From the NCBI RefSeq assembly GCF_014534655.1, contig NZ_JACVVD010000003.1, forward strand, positions 787,204 through 851,203: DNA of 64,000 bases. The letters run 5' to 3'. This document shows positions 8,279-18,100 of the stretch, piece after piece (position 1 is the stretch's first letter; every line of letters begins with the position of its first letter). This DNA comes from Paenibacillus sedimenti (GTDB lineage: Bacteria > Bacillota > Bacilli > Paenibacillales > NBRC-103111). The notes below the pieces were generated by a model, which saw only the letters and a program-made list of their open reading frames with translations, made no database searches and was not told the DNA's origin. The position numbers and the translations under genes were made by a program.

Positions 8279-9880
8279 TTATTTTTGTGAAGTTCTCTTA
8301 TATTCTTGAATGGAGACCCCCGTCACTTTTTTAAAGCGGTGGCTGAAGTAATACGGATCCATGATTCCTACCCTCTCCGCAATCTGATAAGCTTTCCAGT
8401 CCGTCTCATTCATGAGCTTAACGGCCTCATCAATTCGAAGTTTTAGCAAATAGTCGGTGAAACTCTGCCCCATTTCTTGTTTGAAGATTCTGCTTAAGTA
8501 GCTCGAATTAAGATGGAACTTTTGGGAAACGGACCCTAGCGACACTTCGGGGTTACGGAACTCTTCCGCAAGATAAGTAAGCACTTCATCAATGATCCTG
8601 CTCGTTTTTTTGTTTCGGGTACCCTTAATATTATCCGCGGCTTCCTTAGCCAATTCGGACAACAGAAGACTTAATTCATTAAATGTTTGGCATCCGAACA
8701 TTCGATTATACAGACCATCGTTTAACAAGTCCGTACGCATCTGGGAGAAGCCCAATTCCGACATAGCGAGTAGAAGTAATGAAAGGAAATGGACACCAAG
8801 CGAGTATGCTTGTTCGATCGTCGCTCCGCGGGTAGTGGCCAAAGAAAGAAAGAGCTTATCGATGGCGTGAACGGCTTGTTCCTTTATGCCTGTCTTAATG
8901 AAAAAAATAATCTCTTCCATCTCGGTCAATTTCAAATCCATGGCAGAATCGACAAGCCGAATGTCCTCTCCAAATGAAATGACATGGCCCCCGCCGTAGA
9001 ATTTGCCATATCGTAGTGCTTCCAGCGCCTCTTTGTAGCTGTTTTTCACTTGATTGAGCTTATCGTAAACGCTTCCAACCCCTACGGTCGTTTGATAGCC
9101 CATTTTATCCTTGATGGCACGAATGGCCTGTTCCCCGATGGGCTCGGGCTCAATTGCTGCACCCCAGTTTACGATCACAACCCGTCCGCTATTATCATGA
9201 AATACGTTAACCCCCTCACGCTCGTGCACAAGGATTTCCACAACCCTCTTGCATCCTATGCTGAGGATTAGATTTTTCTCCTCTCCACCGTTAGGTTCGG
9301 CATGAACATCCAGCACAGCAACGGAGCAGCACGTTTGAAACGGCTCTCCAAAAAAGTATTCATATCTCCGATTCAATTGTTCAAGACTAGAGGTACCCAC
9401 TAGCAGGTCTAATAAAAATTTTTCTTTCAGCTCAAAAGTATTTTCCAGCAACTCCGTCTTGATTTTACGGTACTCGTTCCAATGAGCCGTCTCCTTCTCG
9501 ATCGCTTCTTTCAAGTCGAAAGCCAATTTACCCAATACGTCCGGTTGAATGGGCTTTAACAAGAAATCATGGACACCGATTCTCACGCTTTGCTTGGCAT
9601 ACTCGAATTCCGGATAAGCGGTTAAAATCACCACCTTAATGAACGGATCTTTTTCTCTCACAAGCCTCGCCAATTCCAATCCGTCCATGTATGGCATATT
9701 AATGTCCGTAAAGACGATATTGGGCTTTAAAGGGTCAATCAAGTCCAACGCTTCGTTTCCGTTTGCCGCTTCGCCTATAAATTCAATTCCAAGGGAATTC
9801 CAATCCAGGAGAACTTGAAGGAGCTTTCTTGGATTGACTTCGTCATCTACGGCAATGGCTGTTATCCTTCCATTTTCCAC
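8279..9880 (-). CDS. YesN-type AraC response regulator
   Basis: A 533-residue response regulator. The REC domain (about residues 5-125) has the acidic pair VDDE and the phospho-acceptor D59 in IVFTDINMPYMDG. A long middle domain follows, and the C-terminal 100 residues are an AraC DNA-binding domain (LNSSYLSRIFKQEMGQSFTDYLLKLR). It overlaps the upstream kinase gene by 19 bp, so the two are translationally coupled. Such pairs switch on adjacent ABC sugar importers; here the ABC genes lie directly upstream on the same strand. Confidence 0.9.
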   Translation of the reverse strand: MENGRITAIAVDDEVNPRKLLQVLLDWNSLGIEFIGEAANGNEALDLIDPLKPNIVFTDINMPYMDGLELARLVREKDPFIKVVILTAYPEFEYAKQSVRIGVHDFLLKPIQPDVLGKLAFDLKEAIEKETAHWNEYRKIKTELLENTFELKEKFLLDLLVGTSSLEQLNRRYEYFFGEPFQTCCSVAVLDVHAEPNGGEEKNLILSIGCKRVVEILVHEREGVNVFHDNSGRVVIVNWGAAIEPEPIGEQAIRAIKDKMGYQTTVGVGSVYDKLNQVKNSYKEALEALRYGKFYGGGHVISFGEDIRLVDSAMDLKLTEMEEIIFFIKTGIKEQAVHAIDKLFLSLATTRGATIEQAYSLGVHFLSLLLLAMSELGFSQMRTDLLNDGLYNRMFGCQTFNELSLLLSELAKEAADNIKGTRNKKTSRIIDEVLTYLAEEFRNPEVSLGSVSQKFHLNSSYLSRIFKQEMGQSFTDYLLKLRIDEAVKLMNETDWKAYQIAERVGIMDPYYFSHRFKKVTGVSIQEYKRTSQK

Positions 9881-11625
9881 TCTGAATCCTCCAGGTAGGG
9901 TATTTCAATTTCGATTAACGTTCCATTTCCCGGTGAACTGCCAATCGAGTAGGACATGCTGTCCCCGTAAAAAAGTCTAAGTCTCGTTATCGTTCCACGC
10001 AACCCAAAGCTGGAAGCATTATGAATGAGCTGCTCCTCTCCCATGGAATCCAGCTTTTCTTCAGAGATGCCTATGCCATCATCTTTAATGGATAAGATGA
10101 CCGATCTGCCTGAAGGGACGGCCGAGACGGTAATCATCCCCTGCTGTCCCATCGGCCGGATGCCGTGGTAAAGAGCATTCTCCACAAGCGGCTGCAAGGT
10201 GAGCTTGGGAACCGGATAGGTGTGCAAAGCATCGCTTAATTCATAAACTGCAGTAAACATGCCTGGGTATCTCATATGCTGAATCGTCAAATAGTTCTTG
10301 GCAATTTCAAATTCTTCTTTAAGCGAGATAATTTCATTCCCTTTGCTTAAACTCAAACGGTAATATTGGGCTAACGCGGATATCAGACGGTAGGTTTCTT
10401 CCCTTTCTCCGGCCAATGCCATGTATCCTGCAGACTCCAGGGCATTGTATAGAAAATGCGGTTTGATTTGCTGATGCAGAATATGAAGCTCCAGTTTTCG
10501 CCGAAGCGTCTGCTCCTCTTTCACGCGCTCCATTGATTGCTCTATCGTAACGATCAAACGGTTATACCGGTCCTGAAGCTGCCGGATTTCATTCGATTTC
10601 GGATGGAGAATGACTTGCTGGTAATTACCCGTTTCCGCTTTTCTCATCGATCTTAATAAACTTAATATAGGGTAGATAATGGACCTCGTTATCCAAATAA
10701 ACCCTATAAATATAAAAACAAAATTAAAGGCGGCGATTGGGATGAGGACCCGATTCACAGCCTTGTACGGATTCGGCCATTCGCTCATGGAGAACGCGGT
10801 TGCATAGCGCCACCCGCCGACCTCCATCATGTCGAAAATGTATCGTTTACCGGATATGGTTTTAATAAAGCTACCTTCAGCATGCGTCCGAAACTCTGCC
10901 GATTCCGCAAACTGACGAAGCTCGGGATTTTCGAATTGGATCAAACGCGCGTCTTCACGATCCACCATGAGATCGTATTTCTTGCCGTCAACGGAATGTT
11001 CATAGAGCTTTTTGATTTGGGTTAACGGAATGTTAATCATAATCACACCAATTTGCTTCGCTGTGTTCAGATCGTTCACTACACGGATCAAAGAAAGATA
11101 TGGTTCCCCTTTCGTCTGGGAATTCGGGACCCCGCCTGCATTGATCCGCCATATGAGACCGCCGCTTTTTTGTACGGCTTCCTGATACCAGGAAGCCGTT
11201 TTGATACTTGCAACATTGATCCCCAGTTGTTGAAACTCCAGGGAATAATATAAATCGTCGTTGCGGAACAAATAAACGGAGGCTACGCTCGGCTCTGCTA
11301 GGAAAATCTCGTTGAGTACCTTTTGGATACTATTGTTCGAATATACGAATCCTTCGTTTGAGAAGTCCGTCTTCATGAGCTCCTGAACCGTACTACTGGC
11401 AATCACCCTTTGGGAATACTTCGAAGTGTTATCGAACAGGGAATTCATACTGGATTGAATCGCGTATAAGCTTTGTTCGGAGACTTCCGCAATCTTGCTA
11501 TCGACCAGGCTCCGGTTGAATCTTTGATACAAGACGCTGCTGATCAGCAGAGAAACCGCTAGCAAAAGAATGTAATAGGATATCATTTGTGTTCTTATCT
11601 TGGCGAATTTCACCGCTGAAACCAC
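9862..11625 (-). CDS. YesM-type sensor histidine kinase
   Basis: A 587-residue membrane kinase. It has TM1 at about residues 13-32, an extracellular Cache-like sensor of about 250 residues, TM2 at about 290-312, a HAMP linker, the phospho-acceptor segment QIKPHFLYNALES and a HATPase_c domain (PLVENALYHGI; DDGIGI; GLRGTITRLRLFYG). It partners the response regulator encoded downstream and probably senses an extracellular oligosaccharide or its binding protein. Confidence 0.9.
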   Translation of the reverse strand: MVSAVKFAKIRTQMISYYILLLAVSLLISSVLYQRFNRSLVDSKIAEVSEQSLYAIQSSMNSLFDNTSKYSQRVIASSTVQELMKTDFSNEGFVYSNNSIQKVLNEIFLAEPSVASVYLFRNDDLYYSLEFQQLGINVASIKTASWYQEAVQKSGGLIWRINAGGVPNSQTKGEPYLSLIRVVNDLNTAKQIGVIMINIPLTQIKKLYEHSVDGKKYDLMVDREDARLIQFENPELRQFAESAEFRTHAEGSFIKTISGKRYIFDMMEVGGWRYATAFSMSEWPNPYKAVNRVLIPIAAFNFVFIFIGFIWITRSIIYPILSLLRSMRKAETGNYQQVILHPKSNEIRQLQDRYNRLIVTIEQSMERVKEEQTLRRKLELHILHQQIKPHFLYNALESAGYMALAGEREETYRLISALAQYYRLSLSKGNEIISLKEEFEIAKNYLTIQHMRYPGMFTAVYELSDALHTYPVPKLTLQPLVENALYHGIRPMGQQGMITVSAVPSGRSVILSIKDDGIGISEEKLDSMGEEQLIHNASSFGLRGTITRLRLFYGDSMSYSIGSSPGNGTLIEIEIPYLEDSEWKMEG

Positions 11626-11699
11626 CTTCTGTCCGATTGTTGTCCTATCTGCTCTTTTACAAGAGTTTCTCTTTATTATATATCAAGATCGCTGCGGTA

Positions 11700-12539
11700 C
11701 TAGCCCTTAATCGCTCCAGCGACGATACTCTTTTGCACCTGCTCGCTTAGGAAGATATACAAAAGAATCGTTGGAATGGTTGCTATTACCATGCCGGCTG
11801 CGATCGGACCGTACTCCGTCATGTGCAGCCCTCGAAGCGAATTAATGGCAACAGTTATGGTCATCAGGTTGGTGTTATTAATAAAGGTACTCGCGAACAT
11901 CAATTCGTTCCATGCGGCCAGAAAAGTAAATATGGACACAGAAACGAGGGCTGGCTTAATCAAGGGCAACATGATCCTGAAAAAGACTTGGTATATATTA
12001 CAACCGTCAACGACACTGGCTTCTTCCAATTCACGCGGGAGGCCTGAGAAAAATCCTACCATTATGAACATGGAGGTGGGAATGGCATTCACCGTATAAG
12101 GGATAATCAGTGCCCATGGCGTATTCAGCAGATGGGTTTGCTTTAGAATGAGAAATAAAGGCAACAAGGTAGCATGTACCGGAATCATCAGCCCGGACAT
12201 AAATAGGACGAGTACGATTTTGCTAAGCTTCCATCTCATCCGGGTGACGGCATACGATACCATCGCCGCTAACAATCCCGAAGCGATTACCGTTATTCCG
12301 GTGTAAAACAAGCTATTTACGAAATTCCTTCCGAGCTTAGAGCCGACAAAGACGTATCTATAGTTTTCAAATTTCCAAGTTGACGGCAGTCCCATCACAT
12401 TGCTTCCAGTGATTTCAATATTTGATTTGAATGAGGTTAAGACCAGCCAAAGCAGAGGATAGAATTGAATGATTGCGAAAACGACGAGAAATAGTTGAAG
12501 AACAAGATGGGTGCTATTCCATTTTCGGGTCAGTATCAC
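11700..12539 (-). CDS. ABC sugar importer permease (MalG/LacG type)
   Basis: A 279-residue protein with six membrane helices and the EAA loop EEASVVDGCNIYQVFFRIMLPLI. It starts with GTG overlapping the stop of the other permease gene (GTGA), a sign of translational coupling. With its partner it forms the channel of a carbohydrate uptake (CUT1) transporter. No ATPase gene is nearby; Firmicute systems of this kind commonly use the shared ATPase MsmX encoded elsewhere. Confidence 0.9.
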   Translation of the reverse strand: MILTRKWNSTHLVLQLFLVVFAIIQFYPLLWLVLTSFKSNIEITGSNVMGLPSTWKFENYRYVFVGSKLGRNFVNSLFYTGITVIASGLLAAMVSYAVTRMRWKLSKIVLVLFMSGLMIPVHATLLPLFLILKQTHLLNTPWALIIPYTVNAIPTSMFIMVGFFSGLPRELEEASVVDGCNIYQVFFRIMLPLIKPALVSVSIFTFLAAWNELMFASTFINNTNLMTITVAINSLRGLHMTEYGPIAAGMVIATIPTILLYIFLSEQVQKSIVAGAIKG

Positions 12540-13435
12540 TTGCCATTCTCCTCTCCTCGTACTCTAAACAACCATTGCAGCACACCATAAAAAACAAGAC
12601 ATTCCACCACCATAAAGACAGCCATTGCGCTTCCATACCCGTACATGTTTCTCTTAAAGATGGTGGCGTACATGAGAGTGCTGGGCACGTCCGTAGCCGG
12701 TGCCGGGGTGCCGTTCGTCATGATAAAGGTCAAATCGAAAAATTTCAGCGAGCCAATGATGGCAAAAACGATACAAACCTTCAAGATCGGAGTGACTAAC
12801 GGAATCACGATGGAAAACGTTGTGCGCCATCTGGACGCCCCATCGATTTTAGCGGCGTCAAACAACTCTTCTGAGATGCCTTTTATGGCAGCATAAATCA
12901 AAAGCATGTAATAACCAACCCACTGCCAAACGGCCGGCAGCATGATGCTCGATAAAGCCGTCTTTTCGTCTGTAAGCCAATCATGCTTCCATGCGTGCAG
13001 TCCTAATTGCTCCAACATGGTATTCAACAGGCCGTAATTCGGGTTTAATATGGACAAGAACATGAGTCCGATTACAGCTGACGAAATCGTGACAGGGATA
13101 AAGAATAACGTCCGATAAAATTTCTCCCCCTTATTTCCTCTGGCAAGCACTAACGCGAGAAAGAACGCGAAAGGAAGCTGCAGAACTAACGATAAAACGG
13201 CCAAGTAAAACGTATTCAAAACAGAGTGAACGAATTGCATGTCGTAAGTATCGGTAAAGAACAGATCTTTATACAACGCGAGTCCCACAAATTTCCCTTT
13301 ACCGATTCCGTCCCAATCCAACATACTGTAGTAAACGGATTGGACGATCGGGATAAAACCTGCAAGTATGAACAAGACTAGCGCAGGAAGTACAAAGACG
13401 GCAATGGCTTTCTTATCGCCAAACACTTGTTGCAT
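12536..13435 (-). CDS. ABC sugar importer permease (MalF/LacF type)
   Basis: A 299-residue inner-membrane permease with six predicted helices and the EAA motif ELFDAAKIDGASRWRTTFSIVIP. It lies between the binding-protein gene and the second permease gene, in the order typical of CUT1 transporters. It is probably co-transcribed with both. Confidence 0.9.
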   Translation of the reverse strand: MQQVFGDKKAIAVFVLPALVLFILAGFIPIVQSVYYSMLDWDGIGKGKFVGLALYKDLFFTDTYDMQFVHSVLNTFYLAVLSLVLQLPFAFFLALVLARGNKGEKFYRTLFFIPVTISSAVIGLMFLSILNPNYGLLNTMLEQLGLHAWKHDWLTDEKTALSSIMLPAVWQWVGYYMLLIYAAIKGISEELFDAAKIDGASRWRTTFSIVIPLVTPILKVCIVFAIIGSLKFFDLTFIMTNGTPAPATDVPSTLMYATIFKRNMYGYGSAMAVFMVVECLVFYGVLQWLFRVRGEENGK

Positions 13436-13506
13436 GGTTCTCCCCCCCTAAATAGAACTGGCGGAAGTTGCCTGTCCGCCAGTTCGTTCGTTTGGACTCT
13501 TTGTCT

Positions 13507-14847
13507 CTATTTGCCAGGATTAATCTTGCTTTGCAGTTCTTTGTTAAAATCCTCGGGTGATAGCTTTCCGGAAGTGAATTTCATCAACGAACCGAACATA
13601 GACTCCGTATCATTACCGGACAACATCTGATCCCACCAGTAAGAGAAGCCGGTTGCATTAGCAGAGAGCTGGCCAATCTTCACGGCAAGGGGATCAACTT
13701 TGGAGGTGTCGCCCAGATCGCCTTTCCATGCAGAGGACCCGGAACCTGCAAAGTATACTTCCTTAGCCATCATTTCCATAAAATATTTGTAGACTTCCCA
13801 TACGCGATCTTTATTTTTTACATTGGCATTCATAAAGAAAGTTTCGCCGGAACCGCCATGCCATTCGTCGACATTGCCTTTCCCTCCTGGAATCGTCGGG
13901 AATTTCACGACGTCGACCTTACCTTTAACCGGAGAGTCCGGTGCATTGATCTGCCCGTTCACCCATGCTCCCATGTACAACATGGCAGTTTTGCCGGTTA
14001 AGAACATATTGACCGACTCGTCATAGGAAGTCCCTAATGGATTATCCCCGAACGCTTTGGCGTCAAGCAGTTCCTTCAATCTGCGGCTGGCTTCCTGGAA
14101 TTCCGGAGTGTTGAAGGATCCTGTCTTATTCAGAGCGGCATTGACGGCAGCTGTTCCCCCCATCCGAATGTCCAATATGGAGTTCCACATCATGACCGGC
14201 CACCTGTCTTTAGCTCCAAGTGCGATGGGCGTTATGTTCTTGGCCTTAAGAGCGTTAATGTCAGCTACCAGGTCGTCCCATGTAGCAGGAATTTTAGCGC
14301 CTGCGGCTTGGAATAGCTCCGTATTGATATAAAGGTTAGCCGTTGCGATATTGGTAGGAAGACCGTAAAGCTTATTGTCAAATGTGAAGTTGTCCGTAGT
14401 TCCTGGAACCAGCTTGTCGATGGTTCCGTCTTTTACAAGATCCTGCAGCGGTAAAATACGGTTACCAGCGACGAACGGCTGGGCAAAGCCTCCTCCCCAT
14501 GAAAAGAAAATATCGGGCAAATCATTTGCGGCTGAAGCCGTTTTTATCTTGGTTTTGTAGGCTTCTCCCCCGACTCCCGTATGTTCGATTTCTACATTGG
14601 GGAACTTAGCCTTTGTCGCTTCCAACGCTTTGTAAAAGCCGATAAATCCTCCGTCCTTGGAGTTAGGGTCGGAAAACTGCGACCACATCGTGATCTTAAT
14701 TTTCTCAGCTGGAGCACTCGTAGTTGCCTTTGGCGACTGGGAGTCTGCCGGTTTTTGGCTTTCTGTTGTGGAACTGCCGCACGCGGCAAGCGTCACCGAT
14801 AGGATTACAGCCAAACTCAAACTTGCCATCTTCCTGAACATCTTCAT
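13507..14847 (-). CDS. ABC sugar-binding lipoprotein
   Basis: A 446-residue extracellular solute-binding protein (family 1). The signal peptide ends in a lipobox LAACGSS (Cys about 23), then a Ser/Thr/Pro-rich linker and the two-lobed binding fold (KIKITMWSQFSDPN). It captures oligosaccharides for the two permeases downstream; the ligand is unknown but galacto- or arabino-oligosaccharides fit the enzymes around it. Confidence 0.9.
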   Translation of the reverse strand: MKMFRKMASLSLAVILSVTLAACGSSTTESQKPADSQSPKATTSAPAEKIKITMWSQFSDPNSKDGGFIGFYKALEATKAKFPNVEIEHTGVGGEAYKTKIKTASAANDLPDIFFSWGGGFAQPFVAGNRILPLQDLVKDGTIDKLVPGTTDNFTFDNKLYGLPTNIATANLYINTELFQAAGAKIPATWDDLVADINALKAKNITPIALGAKDRWPVMMWNSILDIRMGGTAAVNAALNKTGSFNTPEFQEASRRLKELLDAKAFGDNPLGTSYDESVNMFLTGKTAMLYMGAWVNGQINAPDSPVKGKVDVVKFPTIPGGKGNVDEWHGGSGETFFMNANVKNKDRVWEVYKYFMEMMAKEVYFAGSGSSAWKGDLGDTSKVDPLAVKIGQLSANATGFSYWWDQMLSGNDTESMFGSLMKFTSGKLSPEDFNKELQSKINPGK

Positions 14848-14863
14848 TTTCTTTGCCTCCCCA

Positions 14864-14920
14864 CTATTTATAAAACCGCTTACATTTACTATAATACAAT
14901 TTTCTTAGCTGTCGAAAAAT
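14864..14920 (-). promoter_or_regulatory. Promoter with cre-like site for the ABC operon
   Basis: On the minus strand a TATTAT -10 box is followed by ATGTAAGCGGTTTTA (14871-14885), one base off the CcpA cre consensus WTGNAANCGNWNNCW. A site just downstream of the -10 box fits catabolite repression. The -35 box is weak (TTTTCG). Confidence 0.4.
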
Positions 14921-14991
14921 GTAATCGCTTTACTAAAAGATAGAATCTTTTTACTCCAGTCACTCTTCGATTTATGATAACTTACGCAAGA

Positions 14992-15032
14992 GTAAAAACG
15001 GCAGTCCCAACATCTTTGTCGGGGCCGCCGTT
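14992..15032 (-). terminator. Intrinsic terminator of the GH30 gene
   Basis: AACGGC...GCCGTT extends to a 12-base stem with one mismatch and is followed on the minus strand by TTTTTACTC. It lies downstream of the GH30-type gene stop. Confidence 0.65.
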
Positions 15033-15163
15033 GCACGATCTATAATACTATAGGATAAACGTCTACTTCGTCAGCTATTTCTGCTGTAAAGTCAAAAAAA
15101 AGATAGAACGACCCACTATCGTCAATCTTACAACGACTTCATGAATCGATCTACCCCGATTTA

Positions 15164-18100
15164 TTATTGTTCCACCTTAATCCAGCTTAACATCGGTTTG
15201 GAACCGCCTGCCTTAACGGCTTTCACGATGAGTTCACCATCAGTCACAACGATGCTATCGAACGTCTTCGCCTCTTGCTTCGAACCGATAACATAACCGG
15301 TCAGCTTGGTTTCTCCATTGATGGTCACGTTCATGATCCGATCGCTTGCTTTCCACGGATCGAAGAAACCGACAGTCACTTTGTAAGGGCCATTCGGAAT
15401 CTGGAAGCGATAAGCAATCCCTTTGCCGTTATCGTTCCCATCGAATTGGCGAATCGATTCGTACGCGTCTGTCGGACTGCTGTGTGCCCAGGTCAGTCCG
15501 TCATCGGCTTCGTAGCCCCAATTGATTCCTGTAACGGGATCTCTGCCATAAGGCTGCTCTTCCAATGTCTGCAGCGATCCGAACATCTCGCCTTCCTCCA
15601 ATTGGAGAGGTGTACCGTCGCCAGCGTCAACATAGAACAGAACCTTACCGGCGTTCCCGATTGGAGTCGCCTCTATCGGCTCTGACGCTGCTTCCTCCCC
15701 TTCTCGGATAGCGATAACCGTGAATGAATAAGTAACGTCGTTATCCAGTCCTGTAATGATCATAGAACCCGGATTGGCTGATATTTCTGTGGAACCGGTT
15801 TCGCCTCCACTTGTGGGCCTGTAACGGATCACATAAGAATCCGCTCCGTCGACTTCGCTATATTGAAGCGCTACTTGCCGATCGCCTTCTTTCACCTGAT
15901 AGATTTCCGGACTAGATTTGAAGTTATCCGTCTCGCGCGCGATTTTTAAATAAGCGAATTCTGCATCAGCCCAGCTGTGAAGACCGGCGCGACCGCTCGT
16001 GTAAAACGTATCTGTCAGGTCAAATACCGGTTTCCCGTCGATAAAGGCCTGAATTCTTTTCCCGTTCAACCGAACATCTAATTGATAAAGCTCACCCAGC
16101 TTCGCAGTGAATGGGACGGAGCCAGCCAGATTTTGACCGTCTCTGCGAATGATCAGCGCGCCGTTCTCGTAACCGAACATATACCCCTTCTCGAAGCTGC
16201 TTCCACGGAAAGCGATTCCCCAATCAGCTCCTGCCGTTGCGTGTTTGACAATCGCCGTGATTGTGCCATCGATCAGCTGCATTCCGTTGACGCTGAGTTC
16301 CCCTTGGTGATCTCCTCCGGAAACATGCTTCAACAGTCCGTCTTCCATTCGCCACATACTAAGATCCTGCTGGTAACGTGTCATGTCACCTTTCTCAAAA
16401 TCGTCTTCATGGCGAACCTCATATGCTTTCGGCGTTACTACCGCTTCCGTGAAACCGGTACCGTTACCGCCTTTGCCGATTGAGGTCACACGAACGGCAA
16501 ACGGCGACCCGTTGGTCAAACCTTCCAACTCGATGGAACTTTTGTTGATGCTTTTGGTAGAAATGATTTGCGAGCCAGAAATGACCTGAACGATATAGCC
16601 GGAGGCTCCTTCCACCGGACTGATTTCAAGGTGCGCTTTGGTATCGGCCGGAATAGCCATAATTTTGGTAGGAGCCGATATATCGGGCTTCACTTGAAAT
16701 TCAGAAGAAGGCGGACTAACATCTAAGCCATCAACCGCTTCCACGACAGCGTAATAGTTTGTGCCGTTCACGAGACCTTCGACTTGAAGCGTCCCGGTCG
16801 GATTTTCGCTTATTAGCTCTTTATCATAATTGCCGTGCTGAGTTCCATAACGAACGCGATAGGCGGGAACACTTATTTCCAAGTCATAGATTGCCTTAAA
16901 ACCGCCGTCTGTACCTGTTGATGCGATAACGGTCGGTGCCAGCAGCTCCGGCGTACCGTAACCCTTCTTCGAAGGTGGTCCGAACCCGTTCTGGTTGCCT
17001 GCTCGAATGGTGACAGCATATTGTTTGCCGTTTTCAAGACCTTGAATAATGAACGAGTTTTCAGACATCAGCGTTAGCTTTTTTTCCTGTTTGTCGTTTT
17101 TCGCGCTGTAACTCACTTCATATTCGTATGCTCCTTTCGGTGCATTGAATTCGACTTTCAGCCCTTTATTCATAGGCTTTACGTTAACAATCTCTGGAGC
17201 TTCCGGCTTCTTGTTCGCCTTAATCAGATCTCCATTCAGTGTCACGACAGAACGGGCGGGAATAACGGTTTCGAATGTTCCATCCGTCTGAACCGGTGCA
17301 TCCTGTCCACGAGTAAGATCCTTGTCGGCTGATGTGATGTACGGCTTCATAACAGAAATAGCGTCTTTATTATCAAGACCGCCTAATGAAAGCTTGATGC
17401 GTTTGTCCTCCTGGCTGTCGTTGACGAAAACAGCTGTTACCGTTTTCTCTCCGTCATGCTTGTAAGCAGATCCTAGCAGCCCGCTCCGCGCTTGCTCGTC
17501 CAACCCCGTAAGCGCAATGCGATCGGCACCTGGACGAATAAATTTGCTATAATTGCCAAGCGCCCACAAGATTTTCGAAGTGAGGATGTTCTGCTCGTCC
17601 CCGGCATTGTTGAAATCTGTGTAGATTAATCCATCTTTATAATCTTCTTTTGAGACTGCTGTCCACCACTGCCATGCCGACGCATTCGCCCGTTCCAAAT
17701 CAAAATGTATCGTTCGGGCAACATGAAGTGCAGGATCGATGCCCAGGTCGCGTCCCGGCCCGTATGAACCGAGAATGCAATACTCGGTCATCCAATATTT
17801 GGCGGCCGCATCGTATTTTTTCAGGTTAGCAAGCAGCAGCTCCCTTAGTTTGCCGAGACGGTCGTCGTCCGGTTTACTATAATCGGACCAGTAGGAATGC
17901 GATGCAATTTTATTGCCGATCGCCTTCTTTAACTCCGGATCACCGAGCATGTCTTTGATATACTCGCGGTATTTGCCGAGTCCCAGATTATTAGCGCCGG
18001 CGTTGTACTGTTCTTTATTCGCGAACGATTTGTATACATCGTCGTCGAGCAGCGCAGTTATTTCCACGCCGTCTGGCGCACTGATTTGCGCAGTAAGCCC